Shown: positions 16,410 to 24,821, counted from the stretch's first letter. The stretch: DNA of 64,000 nucleotides from Microthrixaceae bacterium (GCA_020637195.1 JACJWK010000005.1:117773-181772), one strand, 5' to 3'. Numbers and translations are program-made. The notes: generated from the sequence alone by a model not told the origin.

Positions 16410-17594
16410 TCAGGGCCGCGGGTTCGTGGCGGTGAGGTCGCGGGGCACGAGCGAGAAGCCGCTCCAGTGGGCGGGCATGCGCTCCTCGTCCTCGTCCCGG
16501 GGCAGGTGGTGGAACGACGTGCCGTACCACAGCACGACGTCGGCCCCCCGCAGCGCCTCGCCGTCCACGTAGTCGGACAGGTCCCGGCCGCACCCGCCGG
16601 TGGCCGGGTTGTGCGAGGCGAAGCGCTCGCAGGGCGCTGCACGGGTGACGTAGAGCTCGTTGTGGGTGAACGGCTCGTAGCCGGGGCCCCGGAAGATGTG
16701 GTCGGTGGAAGGCAACAGCTCGTAGGAGATGCGGTGGCCGTCGGCGTTGGTGACCGAGGGGTCGAGCACCCGCCACGACCGGAAGGTCCGGGGCTGCACC
16801 CGACGGGCGGCCTCGGACAGGAAGGGCGTCCGTGCGGCGGCGAAGCTCTGGCGGTCGCCGGCGGGGGTGGAGGCCAGCTCCTGGACCCGGTCGTCGGCGC
16901 TCCCGGCGAGGTCGACGTCGAGGCGCCAGTAGTAGTTGTGCAGGTGGGCCACCGCGATGCGGTTCGTGCCCACCCGCCAACCCGTGGCGGTTCCGCCGCC
17001 GAAGCGCTGTAGGCGGCCGGTGGCGCCCACCATGGGGCGGATGGTGCCGTCGTCGTCGAGGTTCCACTCGACGACGTAGTTGTAGGCCCCGATGGCCGAG
17101 ACGCTGAACAGCGCCAGGCTGTGGGCCTGGTCCTGCGCCCCGTAGTCCTTGTAGGCGTAGCCCAGGTCCCGCACCTGGCGGCACAGCGTCTGTTGCGTGC
17201 CGTCGCCGAGCACGGTGCCCCCCGGGCAGTCGTCCCCGTCGAGCTCGAGCAGGTTGAAGCCGAGCCCGAAGTCGGACTCGTCGTGGAAGCGGGCCAGGTT
17301 GTCGTCGTAGGGCACGTGGATCTGGGCCAGGTTCATCTGCCCCATCACCAACGTGGCGCTGCCGCCCGGCGGGGTGTAGGTGACGTCGTGCAGGACGATC
17401 CCCTCGAGGGCCCGGCGCTCCCAGCACAGCGACCACGTGGCGCCGTTGGGCAACGTCTCCTCGACACGAAACGGCGCCGAGCAGTCGCCGTCGCCCGCAG
17501 CCCCGGCGCCCGGGGCGAGCGCGGCCAGCGACGCCACCGCGGCCAGGGCCACGACCACGGCGATCGACGACACGACGCCGCCGCGGCCGTTCAC
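16410..17594 (-). CDS. secreted copper amine oxidase-like protein with altered TPQ motif
   Basis: This 394-residue protein has a Sec signal (residues 8-33, cut near GAGA). It matches the catalytic region of copper amine oxidases: the substrate-channel segment HVPYDDNLARFHDESDFG (about 93-110), the cofactor strand SAIGAYNYVVEW (Tyr171 in the TPQ position), copper ligands HLHNYYWRLD (His217, His219) and the late HHLPRDED ... MPAHWSGFSL (third His). The cofactor consensus N-Y-D/E reads A-Y-N here, so self-processing to topaquinone is uncertain. At 394 residues it lacks the N2/N3 domains of the usual 620-700. GTG 17594 overlaps the upstream stop as GTGA, so it is translated with the 17591-18280 gene. 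Confidence 0.75.
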   Translation of the reverse strand: MNGRGGVVSSIAVVVALAAVASLAALAPGAGAAGDGDCSAPFRVEETLPNGATWSLCWERRALEGIVLHDVTYTPPGGSATLVMGQMNLAQIHVPYDDNLARFHDESDFGLGFNLLELDGDDCPGGTVLGDGTQQTLCRQVRDLGYAYKDYGAQDQAHSLALFSVSAIGAYNYVVEWNLDDDGTIRPMVGATGRLQRFGGGTATGWRVGTNRIAVAHLHNYYWRLDVDLAGSADDRVQELASTPAGDRQSFAAARTPFLSEAARRVQPRTFRSWRVLDPSVTNADGHRISYELLPSTDHIFRGPGYEPFTHNELYVTRAAPCERFASHNPATGGCGRDLSDYVDGEALRGADVVLWYGTSFHHLPRDEDEERMPAHWSGFSLVPRDLTATNPRP

Positions 17595-18280
17595 GGTTGC
17601 TCCGTCGCGTCGGCGCTGAGGACGACGCCGGTGGACAGGTCGACCACGGGGAAGAGGTCGACCAGGAGGTGGTCGGTGGTCTGGAGCAGGAACTGCGCGC
17701 ACCGGTGGATGCCACAGGCCGTCGCCGCTCCCCCGGCCACGGCCGGGACGGCGTCCGCCCGGAACACGATGGGCTGGGCGTCCAGCGCGGCCCGCGGGTC
17801 CGGAGCCGCGGACCCGGTGAGCGCCGCGAGCTCGGCCGTCAGGCGGGTCGTGAAGTCGCCGTCGGCGAACAACAGGTCGAGGGCCCGCTGCGCCTCCGCC
17901 TCCACGAGGGGCAGCTGCGTGCCCTGCACCGGCTCGGATCGTTCCACGGTCCCGTCGTCGAGATCCACCACCGACACCGTGAGCGTGTCGGTGGCGTAGT
18001 CGTACTCGTACACGTCGGCCCGACGGCGGTCGTCGGCCGCCCCCTTGTCCTCGAGGTGACGCTCGACCAGGAGCACCACTCGGTCGGGCAGGCCGTTCGT
18101 GCCCTGCGACTCGGGGCCCGACCCGTCGGGCACGGCCGAGCGGGCCGCCTGCACCTCCGCGTCGGAGAGCGGGTCCGTGCCGCGCCGGGTGGTGTCGCCC
18201 TGGGCGCCGGCGAAGGTGGCGCCCGCCACCGCGAGGGCCGCGGCGACGCCGGCGGCGACCAGCAGGCTCCGCCGGCCCAT
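17591..18280 (-). CDS. secreted partner protein of the amine-oxidase-like gene
   Basis: This 229-residue protein has a signal peptide (LLVAAGVAAALAVAGATFAG, cut near AQG). The mature part alternates acidic helices (SDAEVQAARSAVP) with beta strands that resemble the N-terminal cystatin-like N2/N3 modules of copper amine oxidases: RVVLLVERHLEDKG, DYATDTLTVSVVDLDDGTVE, QRALDLLFADGDFTTRL. Tight coupling (GTGA) with an oxidase lacking those modules suggests the two chains are a split amine oxidase that reassembles outside the membrane; this is inference. Cys residues in ACGIHRC could form a disulfide. Confidence 0.6.
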   Translation of the reverse strand: MGRRSLLVAAGVAAALAVAGATFAGAQGDTTRRGTDPLSDAEVQAARSAVPDGSGPESQGTNGLPDRVVLLVERHLEDKGAADDRRRADVYEYDYATDTLTVSVVDLDDGTVERSEPVQGTQLPLVEAEAQRALDLLFADGDFTTRLTAELAALTGSAAPDPRAALDAQPIVFRADAVPAVAGGAATACGIHRCAQFLLQTTDHLLVDLFPVVDLSTGVVLSADATEQP

Positions 18281-18304
18281 GCGAGCGCTCGGGCCGAGGG
18301 CCGG

Positions 18305-19051
18305 CTAGTTGGCGCTGCGGCGCAGCAGGGGCTCGCCCGGCTGCCAGCCGCCGCCGGCCTCGAGCAGGCGGCTGGGCTCGGCCTCGTCGTTCTGGTGGGG
18401 CAGGAAGGCCACCTTGATGTCACGCTCGGCCTTCGCCCGCTGCATGGTGATCAGCAGGTAGACGTAGCCGGCGAGCGCGGCGTCGCACAGCAGGTGGAGC
18501 AGCAGCGCCGGCGTGCCGAGCACGAGGCCCATGAGCAGCGTGACCCCGCAGGCGGCGAGCAGCGTGTACAGGACCTCGCGGCGACGCTTGCGGGCCGCCC
18601 GGGCCGCGAGCACCGACGAGGACGGACCCGGGCACTCGGCCACGGCGGGCGCCGGCGCCAGCTCGGGCGCGGGGGCCAGGAGGTAGGTGGCGTCGAGCTC
18701 GGGCTCGGCGGCCTCGGCCGTCGCCGCGCCGGGCCGCAGCACGGTGACGCCGTCGCTCGCGGCGGGGACCAGACGGGGCCCCTGGCCCTGGCCCTGGAGG
18801 GGGTGGCGCGAGCCGGCGGGCAGCGGGCCGTCGAGCGGCTGGGGCGCGTCGACCGATCGGCCGCCCACCGGGAGGTAGGCCGACACGTGGCCGGTCGAGC
18901 GACCGCCCGGGGCGGTGCGCTCGAGGCCGTCGAGCTTGCGCCGGAACGAGTGCATCGAGGCCGAACCGCTCCCCCCACGGTTGCGGAGGTAGGGCGGCAG
19001 GAGGACCGCCACCCACATCACCACCAGGATCAGGAGCACAATCGGAGTCAA
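18305..19051 (-). CDS. glpR: SepX/GlpR-like divisome membrane protein
   Basis: This 248-residue protein has the SepX/GlpR layout. An N-terminal helix (IVLLILVVMWVAVLLPPYLR, about 4-23) is followed by a basic juxtamembrane region, a long Pro/Ala-rich disordered linker (about 60-150), then RKRRREVLYTLLAACGV and two closely spaced helices ending AALAGYVYLLITMQR. In Corynebacterium GlpR is the membrane receptor of the gephyrin-like MoeA homologue Glp; in Streptomyces SepX aids septation. A moeA-type gene lies 1.7 kb away in the same cluster, which supports the call. The start is TTG 19051 or GTG 19039. It is transcribed divergently from moaC. Confidence 0.7.
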   Translation of the reverse strand: MTPIVLLILVVMWVAVLLPPYLRNRGGSGSASMHSFRRKLDGLERTAPGGRSTGHVSAYLPVGGRSVDAPQPLDGPLPAGSRHPLQGQGQGPRLVPAASDGVTVLRPGAATAEAAEPELDATYLLAPAPELAPAPAVAECPGPSSSVLAARAARKRRREVLYTLLAACGVTLLMGLVLGTPALLLHLLCDAALAGYVYLLITMQRAKAERDIKVAFLPHQNDEAEPSRLLEAGGGWQPGEPLLRRSAN

Positions 19052-19214
19052 CGTGTCGTCACACCTTGTGAGGGGTTCAGGAGCTGCCTGCGAGGAGAGC
19101 GGCCGGCAGGTCGGCCGTTACGGTCCGCCAACGAATGTTTCAGTTCTACTACGAATGCGACACGGAGACTAGCAAGCGCGGCACCGGGGTCGAGACATCC
19201 CGCCCCGGGGCGCC

Positions 19215-19252
19215 GCCGCCCCGGGGGGCACCCGGGGCGGCGCCACTAGACT
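19215..19252 (+). promoter_or_regulatory. hairpin and -10 box before moaC
   Basis: GCCGCCCCGGG (19215-19225) and CCCGGGGCGGC (19231-19241) form a perfect 11-bp hairpin with a 5-nt loop. TAGACT (19247-19252) sits 6 nt before the moaC ATG, matching the leaderless-type promoters elsewhere in the window. If transcription starts at the ATG the palindrome is DNA-level (operator-like) and not a leader hairpin. It does not resemble the Moco riboswitch fold. Confidence 0.4.
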
Positions 19253-19258
19253 CCGGCC

Positions 19259-19741
19259 ATGCCTGACGGTGGCCTCACCCATCTGGACCCGCTCGGCCGT
19301 GCCCGCATGGTCGACGTCGCCCCGAAGGAGCAGACCCACCGGCGGGCCGTCGCCCGGGGCCGGGTGCACATGACCGCCGAGACCACCTCGCTCGTGGCCA
19401 AGGGCGCCATCGGCAAGGGCGACGTCCTCTCGGTGGCCCGGGTCGCCGGCATCCAGGCGGCCAAGCGCGCCCCCGATCTCATCCCCCTCTGCCACCCGCT
19501 GCTCGTCAGCTCCGTGCTGGTCAACTTCCAGATCGAGGACACCTTCATCGAGGTCGAGGCCCACGTCGAGACCGTCGATCGCACCGGGGTCGAGATGGAG
19601 GCCCTCACCGCGTGCTCGGTGGCGGCGCTGACGATCTACGACATGTGCAAGTCGGCGGATCGCACGATGGTCATCGGCGACATCGCGCTGTGGGAGAAGA
19701 CCGGCGGCCGGTCGGGCAGCTACCGCCGGGCGGAGGCCTGA
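19259..19741 (+). CDS. moaC: cyclic pyranopterin monophosphate synthase MoaC
   Basis: This 160-residue protein has all MoaC signatures: GRARMVDVAPKEQTHRRAVA, GDVLSVARVAGIQAAKRAPD, LIPLCHPLLVSSV and the C-terminal MEALTACSVAALTIYDMCKS, with IGDIALWEKTGGRSGSY. It converts the GTP-derived intermediate made by MoaA to cyclic pyranopterin monophosphate, the first stable molybdenum-cofactor precursor, in the cytoplasm. Length is normal. It runs convergently to moaA (5 nt between the stops), so the two partner enzymes are transcribed separately. It appears leaderless. Confidence 0.97.
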   Translation: MPDGGLTHLDPLGRARMVDVAPKEQTHRRAVARGRVHMTAETTSLVAKGAIGKGDVLSVARVAGIQAAKRAPDLIPLCHPLLVSSVLVNFQIEDTFIEVEAHVETVDRTGVEMEALTACSVAALTIYDMCKSADRTMVIGDIALWEKTGGRSGSYRRAEA

Positions 19742-19746
19742 CGCCC

Positions 19747-20757
19747 TCAGCCGCCGATCTGGCTCATCGAGCGGTGGGGCCGGATGAAGTGCACCTGGCC
19801 GATCGCGTGGCCGGCCCACTTGGCCCGCACCGCCTGCTCGAGCACCCGTGACAGGTCCTCGTCCGAGCCGCCGGACCGCAGCACCGCCCGCAGGTCCAGC
19901 TCGTCGACCGCGAACAGGCAGTTGCGCACCTGGCCGTCGGCGGTGAGGCGGATGCGGTCGCACGAGCCGCAGAACGGCTCGGTGACGCTCGGGATCACGC
20001 CCACCTCGGCGCCACCCCCGGGACCGCCCCCGTCGCGGTAGCGGAAGCGCTCGGCGGGCTGGCTCCCCCGCGGCACCGGCTCGAGGGGGTACACGGCGTC
20101 GATCGCGCCCACGATCTCGGCCTGGCTCACCACCTGGCCACCGCTCCACCCCTGGCCGGCGTCGAGCGGCATGAACTCGATGAAGCGCACCGTCACCCCG
20201 CGCTCGCGCCCGAACGTGGCGAAGTCCACCGCCTCGTCGTCGTTCACGCCGCGGATCATCACGACGTTGAGCTTCACCGGGTCGAGCCCGGCGGCGACGG
20301 CGGCGTCGATCCCCGCGAGGACGCGGTCCAGCTCGTCGCGACGGGTGAGCGCCTCGAAGCGGTCGCGGCGCAGCGAGTCCAGCGAGATGTTGATGCGGCC
20401 CAGGCCGGCCGCGGCGAGGTCGTCGGCCACGGCCGCGAGCGTGGCCCCGTTGGTGGTGAGGGCCAGGTCCACCCCCAGCGCCGCCAGCTTGGCCACGAGG
20501 ACCGGCAGGTGGGCCCGGACGGTGGGCTCGCCGCCGGTGAGGCGGATGCTCTCGAAGCCGTGGCGCTCGACCAGCACCCGGGCCACCCGCTCGATCTCCT
20601 CGAACGTGAGCAGCTCCTCGCGCGGCTGCCACACCATGCCCTCCTCGGGCATGCAGTAGGTGCAGCGGAAGTTGCACCGGTCGGTGACCGAGATGCGCAG
20701 GTCGCGGTGGACCCGGCCGAAGCCGTCGACCAGCTCCCGGCGCGAGTCGTCCACCAT
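19747..20757 (-). CDS. moaA: GTP 3',8-cyclase MoaA (radical SAM)
   Basis: This 336-residue protein has the radical-SAM Cys triad CNFRCTYC (about 27-34) near LRISVTDR, SAM-binding RLTGGEPTVR, and the second 4Fe-4S site in CGSCDRIRLTADGQVRNC. The C-terminus QIGG keeps the Gly-Gly tail needed for catalysis. With MoaC it makes cyclic pyranopterin monophosphate from GTP. The ATG at 20755-20757 overlaps the moeA stop as TGATG, so it is translated after moeA in the operon plsY-galU-moeA-moaA. Confidence 0.97.
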   Translation of the reverse strand: MVDDSRRELVDGFGRVHRDLRISVTDRCNFRCTYCMPEEGMVWQPREELLTFEEIERVARVLVERHGFESIRLTGGEPTVRAHLPVLVAKLAALGVDLALTTNGATLAAVADDLAAAGLGRINISLDSLRRDRFEALTRRDELDRVLAGIDAAVAAGLDPVKLNVVMIRGVNDDEAVDFATFGRERGVTVRFIEFMPLDAGQGWSGGQVVSQAEIVGAIDAVYPLEPVPRGSQPAERFRYRDGGGPGGGAEVGVIPSVTEPFCGSCDRIRLTADGQVRNCLFAVDELDLRAVLRSGGSDEDLSRVLEQAVRAKWAGHAIGQVHFIRPHRSMSQIGG

Positions 20758-21986
20758 CAGGTCAGGGTACCGACGTCTCCCAGCGGGAGGACCTCGACGG
20801 CGTCACCCGCCGCTACGCCGTCGCCGTCGGGCAGCACGACCAGCGCGTTGGCCGCCGCCGTGGCCGCGAGCTGGTGCGACCCCTGGCCGCCCGTCGGCCG
20901 CACCCGGAAGCCGCCGTCCTCGTAGCGGGCGGTGACCCGCACGAAGTGCACCTTGCCGTCGGGCCGCCGCCGCAGGTCCCGCTCAGTGACGCCCAGGAGG
21001 CGGGGCCGGTCGAGCACGGCGTGGCCGAGCATCCGGCGCAGGCCGGGCCGGGCGAAGAGCTCGAACGACACGAGCGAGGACACCGGGTTGCCCGGGAGGC
21101 CGAACACGGGGGTGCCGTCGATGGTGCCGAACGCGAGCGGCTTCGCCGGGCGGATGGCGACCTGCATCCACCGCATGTCGCCCAGGCGGTCGAGGACCAC
21201 CTTCACGTAGTCGAAGTCGCCCATGGAGACGCCGCCGCTCGAGATCACCGCGTCGCACGACCGGGCGCCCTCCTCGAACGCAGCGGCGATGGCGGCCTCG
21301 TCGTCGGGGATCCGGCCGAGGTCCACGGGCGTGCAGTCGACCCGCTCGACGAGGGCCAACAGCATGCGCCGGTTCGAGTCCCGGATCTGGCCGGGGCCCA
21401 GGGCCTCGGGGCCGTCGACCAGCTCGTCGCCGGTGGACACGACCCCCACCCGGGGTCGGGGATGGACCGGCACCCGCCGCACCCCGACGCTGGCCAGCAC
21501 CCCCAGGTGGGCGGCCTCGAGGGGCGTGCCCGCGGGGAAGACCCGCTCGCCGGCGCGGACGTCGTCGCCCGCCCGCCGGACGTGGTTGCCCGGCTCGACC
21601 GTGACGTGGACCCCGACCGTCGCGCCCGAGTCGTCCACCGTCGTGCGCTCGACCATCACCACGGCGTCGGCGCCGGGAGGCATCGGCGCGCCGGTCATGA
21701 TGCGCACCGCCTGCCCCGGCTCGACCGCCACCTCGGGCGCGGCGCCGGCGGCCAGCGTGCCGGCGATGGCGAGCGACACCGGCGTCTCGTCGGACGCGCC
21801 GGCGGTGTCGGCGGCGCGCACGGCGAACCCGTCCATCGCGGTGTTGTCGAACGGCGGCACCGGCTCGGCGGCGTCGAGGTCCACCGAGGTGACGAGCCCC
21901 AGCGCGTCGCCGAGCGGGACGGCCCGGGGGTGGCCCGGCGCGCAGCCGGCCAGCACGTACTCGCGGGCCTCGGCCAGGGGCAGCAC
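20757..21986 (-). CDS. moeA: molybdopterin molybdotransferase MoeA / Glp-like
   Basis: This 409-residue protein has the MoeA order: N-terminal domain with VPPFDNTAMDGFAVRA, domain II VEPGQAVRIMTGAPMPPGAD, the MPT-binding domain VGVVSTGDELVDGPEAL, SSGGVSMGDFDYVK and GLPGNPVSSLVSFELF, and a C-terminal beta domain IV. It inserts molybdate into adenylylated molybdopterin. In Corynebacteriales the copy between galU and glpR is Glp, a division scaffold that binds FtsZ and GlpR. This gene has the same neighbours (galU upstream, glpR-like about 1.7 kb away), so it may have both roles. Start is GTG 21986; galU ends 2 nt upstream. Confidence 0.9.
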   Translation of the reverse strand: MLPLAEAREYVLAGCAPGHPRAVPLGDALGLVTSVDLDAAEPVPPFDNTAMDGFAVRAADTAGASDETPVSLAIAGTLAAGAAPEVAVEPGQAVRIMTGAPMPPGADAVVMVERTTVDDSGATVGVHVTVEPGNHVRRAGDDVRAGERVFPAGTPLEAAHLGVLASVGVRRVPVHPRPRVGVVSTGDELVDGPEALGPGQIRDSNRRMLLALVERVDCTPVDLGRIPDDEAAIAAAFEEGARSCDAVISSGGVSMGDFDYVKVVLDRLGDMRWMQVAIRPAKPLAFGTIDGTPVFGLPGNPVSSLVSFELFARPGLRRMLGHAVLDRPRLLGVTERDLRRRPDGKVHFVRVTARYEDGGFRVRPTGGQGSHQLAATAAANALVVLPDGDGVAAGDAVEVLPLGDVGTLT

Positions 21987-21988
21987 GG

Positions 21989-22900
21989 TCAGCCGATCCC
22001 GCGGCGCTGGACGAACTCGGCGAGGAACGCCCGGAACTCGGCGCCGAGGTCGTCACGGTCGACGGCCAGCTCGACCGTGGCCCGGAGGTAGTCGAGCTTC
22101 TGGCCGATGTCGTAGCGGCCCTCGTCGAAGACGTACCCGTAGACGTCCTCCTCGGCGAGGAGCAGGGCGATGGCGTCGGTCAGCTGGATCTCGCCGCCGA
22201 CGCCCGGCGCCACCCGGTCCAGGCAGTCGAAGATCGCCGGCGTGAACACGTAGCGGCCCATCACCGCGAGGTTGGACGGGGCCACCTCGGGCCGGGGCTT
22301 CTCCACGAGGTCGAGGATGCGCACGAGCCCGTCGTCGTCGTCGACCGGCTCGGGCCGGGCGCAGCCGTACGACGAGATCTCCTCGATGGGGAACTCCTTC
22401 AGCGCCACCGAGGACCGGCCGCGCTGCTCGTACACGCCGATCATCCCGTCGAGCACCGTCGACTGCTCGTCCATGATGTCGTCGCCCAGCATCACCACGA
22501 ACGGGTTGTCCCCCACGTGCTTGCGGGCCACCCCCACGGCGTGGCCCAGCCCGAGCGGCTCACCCTGGCGGACGTAGTGGATGTCGGCCATCTCGGCGAG
22601 GTCGCGGATCTCGGTGAGGTCGTCGTCCTTGCCCTTCTGGGCGAGGAAGTACTCGAGCTCGAAGTTGCGGTCGAAGTGGTCCTCGAGGCTGCGCTTGCCG
22701 CGGCCGGTGATGATGAGGATGTCGTCGATGCCGGCCCGCACGGCCTCCTCGACCACGTACTGGATGGCCGGCCGGTCGATGATCGGCAGCATCTCCTTCG
22801 GCTGGGCCTTGGTGGCGGGCAGGAAGCGGGTGCCCAGCCCGGCCGCCGGGATCACGGCCTTCTTGACCGTGCTCGTGCCCGGGGGCGTTGCGGGGGTCAT
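21989..22900 (-). CDS. galU: UTP-glucose-1-phosphate uridylyltransferase GalU
   Basis: This 303-residue protein carries VIPAAGLGTRFLPATKAQPK (nucleotide-binding loop, about 15-34), EMLPIIDRPAIQYVVEEAV, VMLGDDIM (metal Asp), LKEFPIEEISSYGCA and LVEKPRPEVAPSNLAVMGRY. It makes UDP-glucose for cell-wall and storage glycans. Length and motifs are standard. Its ATG overlaps the plsY stop by 4 nt (ATGA), and moeA follows 2 nt after. In actinobacteria the galU-moeA/glp-glpR order is widely conserved. Confidence 0.96.
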   Translation of the reverse strand: MTPATPPGTSTVKKAVIPAAGLGTRFLPATKAQPKEMLPIIDRPAIQYVVEEAVRAGIDDILIITGRGKRSLEDHFDRNFELEYFLAQKGKDDDLTEIRDLAEMADIHYVRQGEPLGLGHAVGVARKHVGDNPFVVMLGDDIMDEQSTVLDGMIGVYEQRGRSSVALKEFPIEEISSYGCARPEPVDDDDGLVRILDLVEKPRPEVAPSNLAVMGRYVFTPAIFDCLDRVAPGVGGEIQLTDAIALLLAEEDVYGYVFDEGRYDIGQKLDYLRATVELAVDRDDLGAEFRAFLAEFVQRRGIG

Positions 22901-23502
22901 GGGTGTCTCCTCGGGGCGCGTGACAGTCGGAACGCCGGCTCCTCGTGGCGCAGCAACCGGGCGATGTTCTCATGGTGGCGGGCGATCACGCACAGCGAGA
23001 GGCCGACCGCCAGCGCCACCTCACCCGCGGGGCGCCCGGCGACCAGCAGCACCAGCGGGAGGGCCACGGCCATCGTCAGCGACGCCACCGACACCCGGCG
23101 GCTGACCAGCGCCGCCACGACGAAGGCCGCGCCGATCACCAGGCTGAGGGCCGGCTCGACGACGATCACCGTCCCGGCGGCCGTGGCCACCCCCTTGCCC
23201 CCACGGAAGCCGCGGGTGACCGGGGCGACGTGGCCGAGCACCGCGGCGCCACCGCAGGCCAGGCCGAGCACGGCACCCCCGACGGCGACGCCGACGGCCG
23301 CGGGCAGCGCGCCCTTGGCCAGGTCCACCAGCAGGACGACGAGCCCGGCGCCCCGCCCCGCCACCCGGGCGACGTTGGTGGCCCCGGGGTTGCCCGAGCC
23401 CTCGGCGGTGGGGTCGTGGCCCGCCCGCCGCCCCACCAGCAGCCCCGTCGGGAACGTCCCCACGAGGTACGACGGCACGACCAGCAACGCCGTCGGATCC
23501 AC
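22897..23502 (-). CDS. plsY: glycerol-3-phosphate acyltransferase PlsY
   Basis: This 201-residue polytopic enzyme has the three PlsY motifs: GSGNPGATNVARV (motif 1), GHVAPVTRGFRGGKGVATAA (motif 2) and a C-terminal ARHHENIARLLRHEE (motif 3). Five membrane helices are evident, and DLAKGALP lies in helix 2-3. It transfers acyl groups from acyl-phosphate to glycerol-3-phosphate, starting phospholipid synthesis. GTG 23502 was chosen because LLVVPSYLVGTFPTGLLVGR is the usual N-terminal helix; upstream codons are low-complexity. It is the first gene of the plsY-galU-moeA-moaA operon. Confidence 0.9.
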   Translation of the reverse strand: MDPTALLVVPSYLVGTFPTGLLVGRRAGHDPTAEGSGNPGATNVARVAGRGAGLVVLLVDLAKGALPAAVGVAVGGAVLGLACGGAAVLGHVAPVTRGFRGGKGVATAAGTVIVVEPALSLVIGAAFVVAALVSRRVSVASLTMAVALPLVLLVAGRPAGEVALAVGLSLCVIARHHENIARLLRHEEPAFRLSRAPRRHP

Positions 23503-23605
23503 CCCGGCATCGTAGGGCCGACGCCCCGCCTCGGGGACGGGCACCCCGGGCCGGTACGCTGGCACTCCCGAGGTCCGAGTGCCAACCGCTCCCGGAGGAC
23601 GAACG

Positions 23606-23944
23606 ATGCCCACCTACCAGTACCGCTGCCGCGACTGTGGCGAAGAGCTCGAGGTCGTGCAGTCCTTCTCGGACAAGCCCAAGACGAAGTGCCCGGCCTG
23701 CAAGGGCAGCCTGCGCAAGGTGTTCGCCGCCCCCGGCATCAGCTTCAAGGGCAGCGGCTTCTACAAGAACGACAGTCGCGGCGGCTCCTCGTCCTCGTCC
23801 TCGTCCTCGTCGTCCACGAGCGAGGCCAAGGCCAGCCGGTCCTCGGACGGCGACGCCGGGAAGAAGGACACCGCGAAGAGCGACACCACGAAGGGGTCCA
23901 AGGAGTCGTCGGGCTCCAAGGCGGCCGCCGGCTCCGCGACCTGA
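23606..23944 (+). CDS. FmdB-family zinc-ribbon protein
   Basis: This is a 112-residue protein. Residues 1-50 form a CxxC...CxxC zinc ribbon (MPTYQYRCRDCGEELEVVQS, then KCPACKGSLRKVF) characteristic of the FmdB regulatory family. Residues 52-60 (GISFKGSGFYKND) are the conserved linker, and the rest is a Ser/Lys-rich low-complexity tail (ten consecutive Ser). Function is unknown; FmdB was first linked to formamidase expression. ATG 23606 has a GGAGG ribosome site upstream. It is transcribed in the same direction as the MTA phosphorylase gene. Confidence 0.9.
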   Translation: MPTYQYRCRDCGEELEVVQSFSDKPKTKCPACKGSLRKVFAAPGISFKGSGFYKNDSRGGSSSSSSSSSSTSEAKASRSSDGDAGKKDTAKSDTTKGSKESSGSKAAAGSAT

Positions 23945-23972
23945 TCCGCACGGGCCGCGTAGGGTGGCGGCC

Positions 23973-24821
23973 GTGAGCGACACACCACGAGAGCACCCCA
24001 CCGACCACGCCGACATCGGTGTCTTCGGAGGCTCGGGCTTCTACTCGTTCCTCGACGACGTCACCGAGGTCGAGGTCGACACGCCCTACGGCCGGCCGTC
24101 GGCGCCGCTGCACCTCGGCTCGGTGGGCGAGCGCCGCATCGCCTTCCTGGCCCGGCACGGCACGAACCACCAGTTCCCACCCCACCGCATCAACTACCGG
24201 GCCAACCTGTGGGCCATGCGCCACCTCGGCGTGAAGCGCATCTTCGCCCCGTGCGCCTCGGGCTCGCTCCAGCCCCACATCCATCCCGGCGAGTTCGTCG
24301 TGCCCGACCAGTTCGTCGACCGCACGAGCGGCCGGGCCGACACGTTCTTCGAGGGGCCCACCGCCAACCACGTGTCGATGGCCGACCCGTACTGCCCCGA
24401 GCTCTCCGCGGTCGCCCTCCGGGCCGGGCGCGACCAGGGCATCACCATGCACGAGGGCGGCACGGTCGTCGTGATCCAGGGCCCGCGCTTCTCCACGCGC
24501 TCCGAGTCGCGCTGGTTCCGCCAGGCGGGGTGGGAGGTCATCAACATGACCCAGTACCCCGAGGCCGCCCTCGCCCGCGAGCTGGGCCTCTGCTACACGT
24601 CGGTCGCCCTCATCACCGACTACGACACGGGTGTCGAGGGCGAGGACGGGGTCGAGCCGGTCACCCAGGAGGAGATCTTCGCCTTCTTCGACGCGAACCT
24701 CGAGAAGGTCCGCGGGCTGCTCTTCGACGCCATCGGCCGGGTCCCCGACGAGATCGGCTGCCGCTGCTCGGAGGGGCCGAACGGCATCGACCCCGAGCCG
24801 CCGCCGGCCCCCGAGCCCTAG
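23973..24821 (+). CDS. mtnP: S-methyl-5'-thioadenosine phosphorylase
   Basis: This 282-residue PNP/UDP-phosphorylase-fold protein has DIGVFGGSGFYSFLDD at the N-terminus (phosphate loop GGSG), LARHGTNHQFPPHRINYRAN, PCASGSLQPHIHPGEFVVPD, VVIQGPRFSTRSESRWFR and INMTQYPEAALARELGLCYT, then ALITDYD. The NMT-x-x-PE and TDYD motifs fit MTA-type and not purine-specific enzymes, and it cleaves MTA to adenine and 5-methylthioribose-1-phosphate in methionine salvage. A Glu/Pro-rich tail is extra. GTG 23973 follows TAGGGT (23960-23965) by 7 nt, a leaderless-type start. Confidence 0.92.
   Translation: MSDTPREHPTDHADIGVFGGSGFYSFLDDVTEVEVDTPYGRPSAPLHLGSVGERRIAFLARHGTNHQFPPHRINYRANLWAMRHLGVKRIFAPCASGSLQPHIHPGEFVVPDQFVDRTSGRADTFFEGPTANHVSMADPYCPELSAVALRAGRDQGITMHEGGTVVVIQGPRFSTRSESRWFRQAGWEVINMTQYPEAALARELGLCYTSVALITDYDTGVEGEDGVEPVTQEEIFAFFDANLEKVRGLLFDAIGRVPDEIGCRCSEGPNGIDPEPPPAPEP

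Noticed and set aside
19052..19258. Molybdenum-cofactor riboswitch upstream of moaC
   Set aside because: The only structure is a simple 11-bp hairpin, and the -10 box position implies a leaderless transcript; the multi-stem Moco fold is not present.
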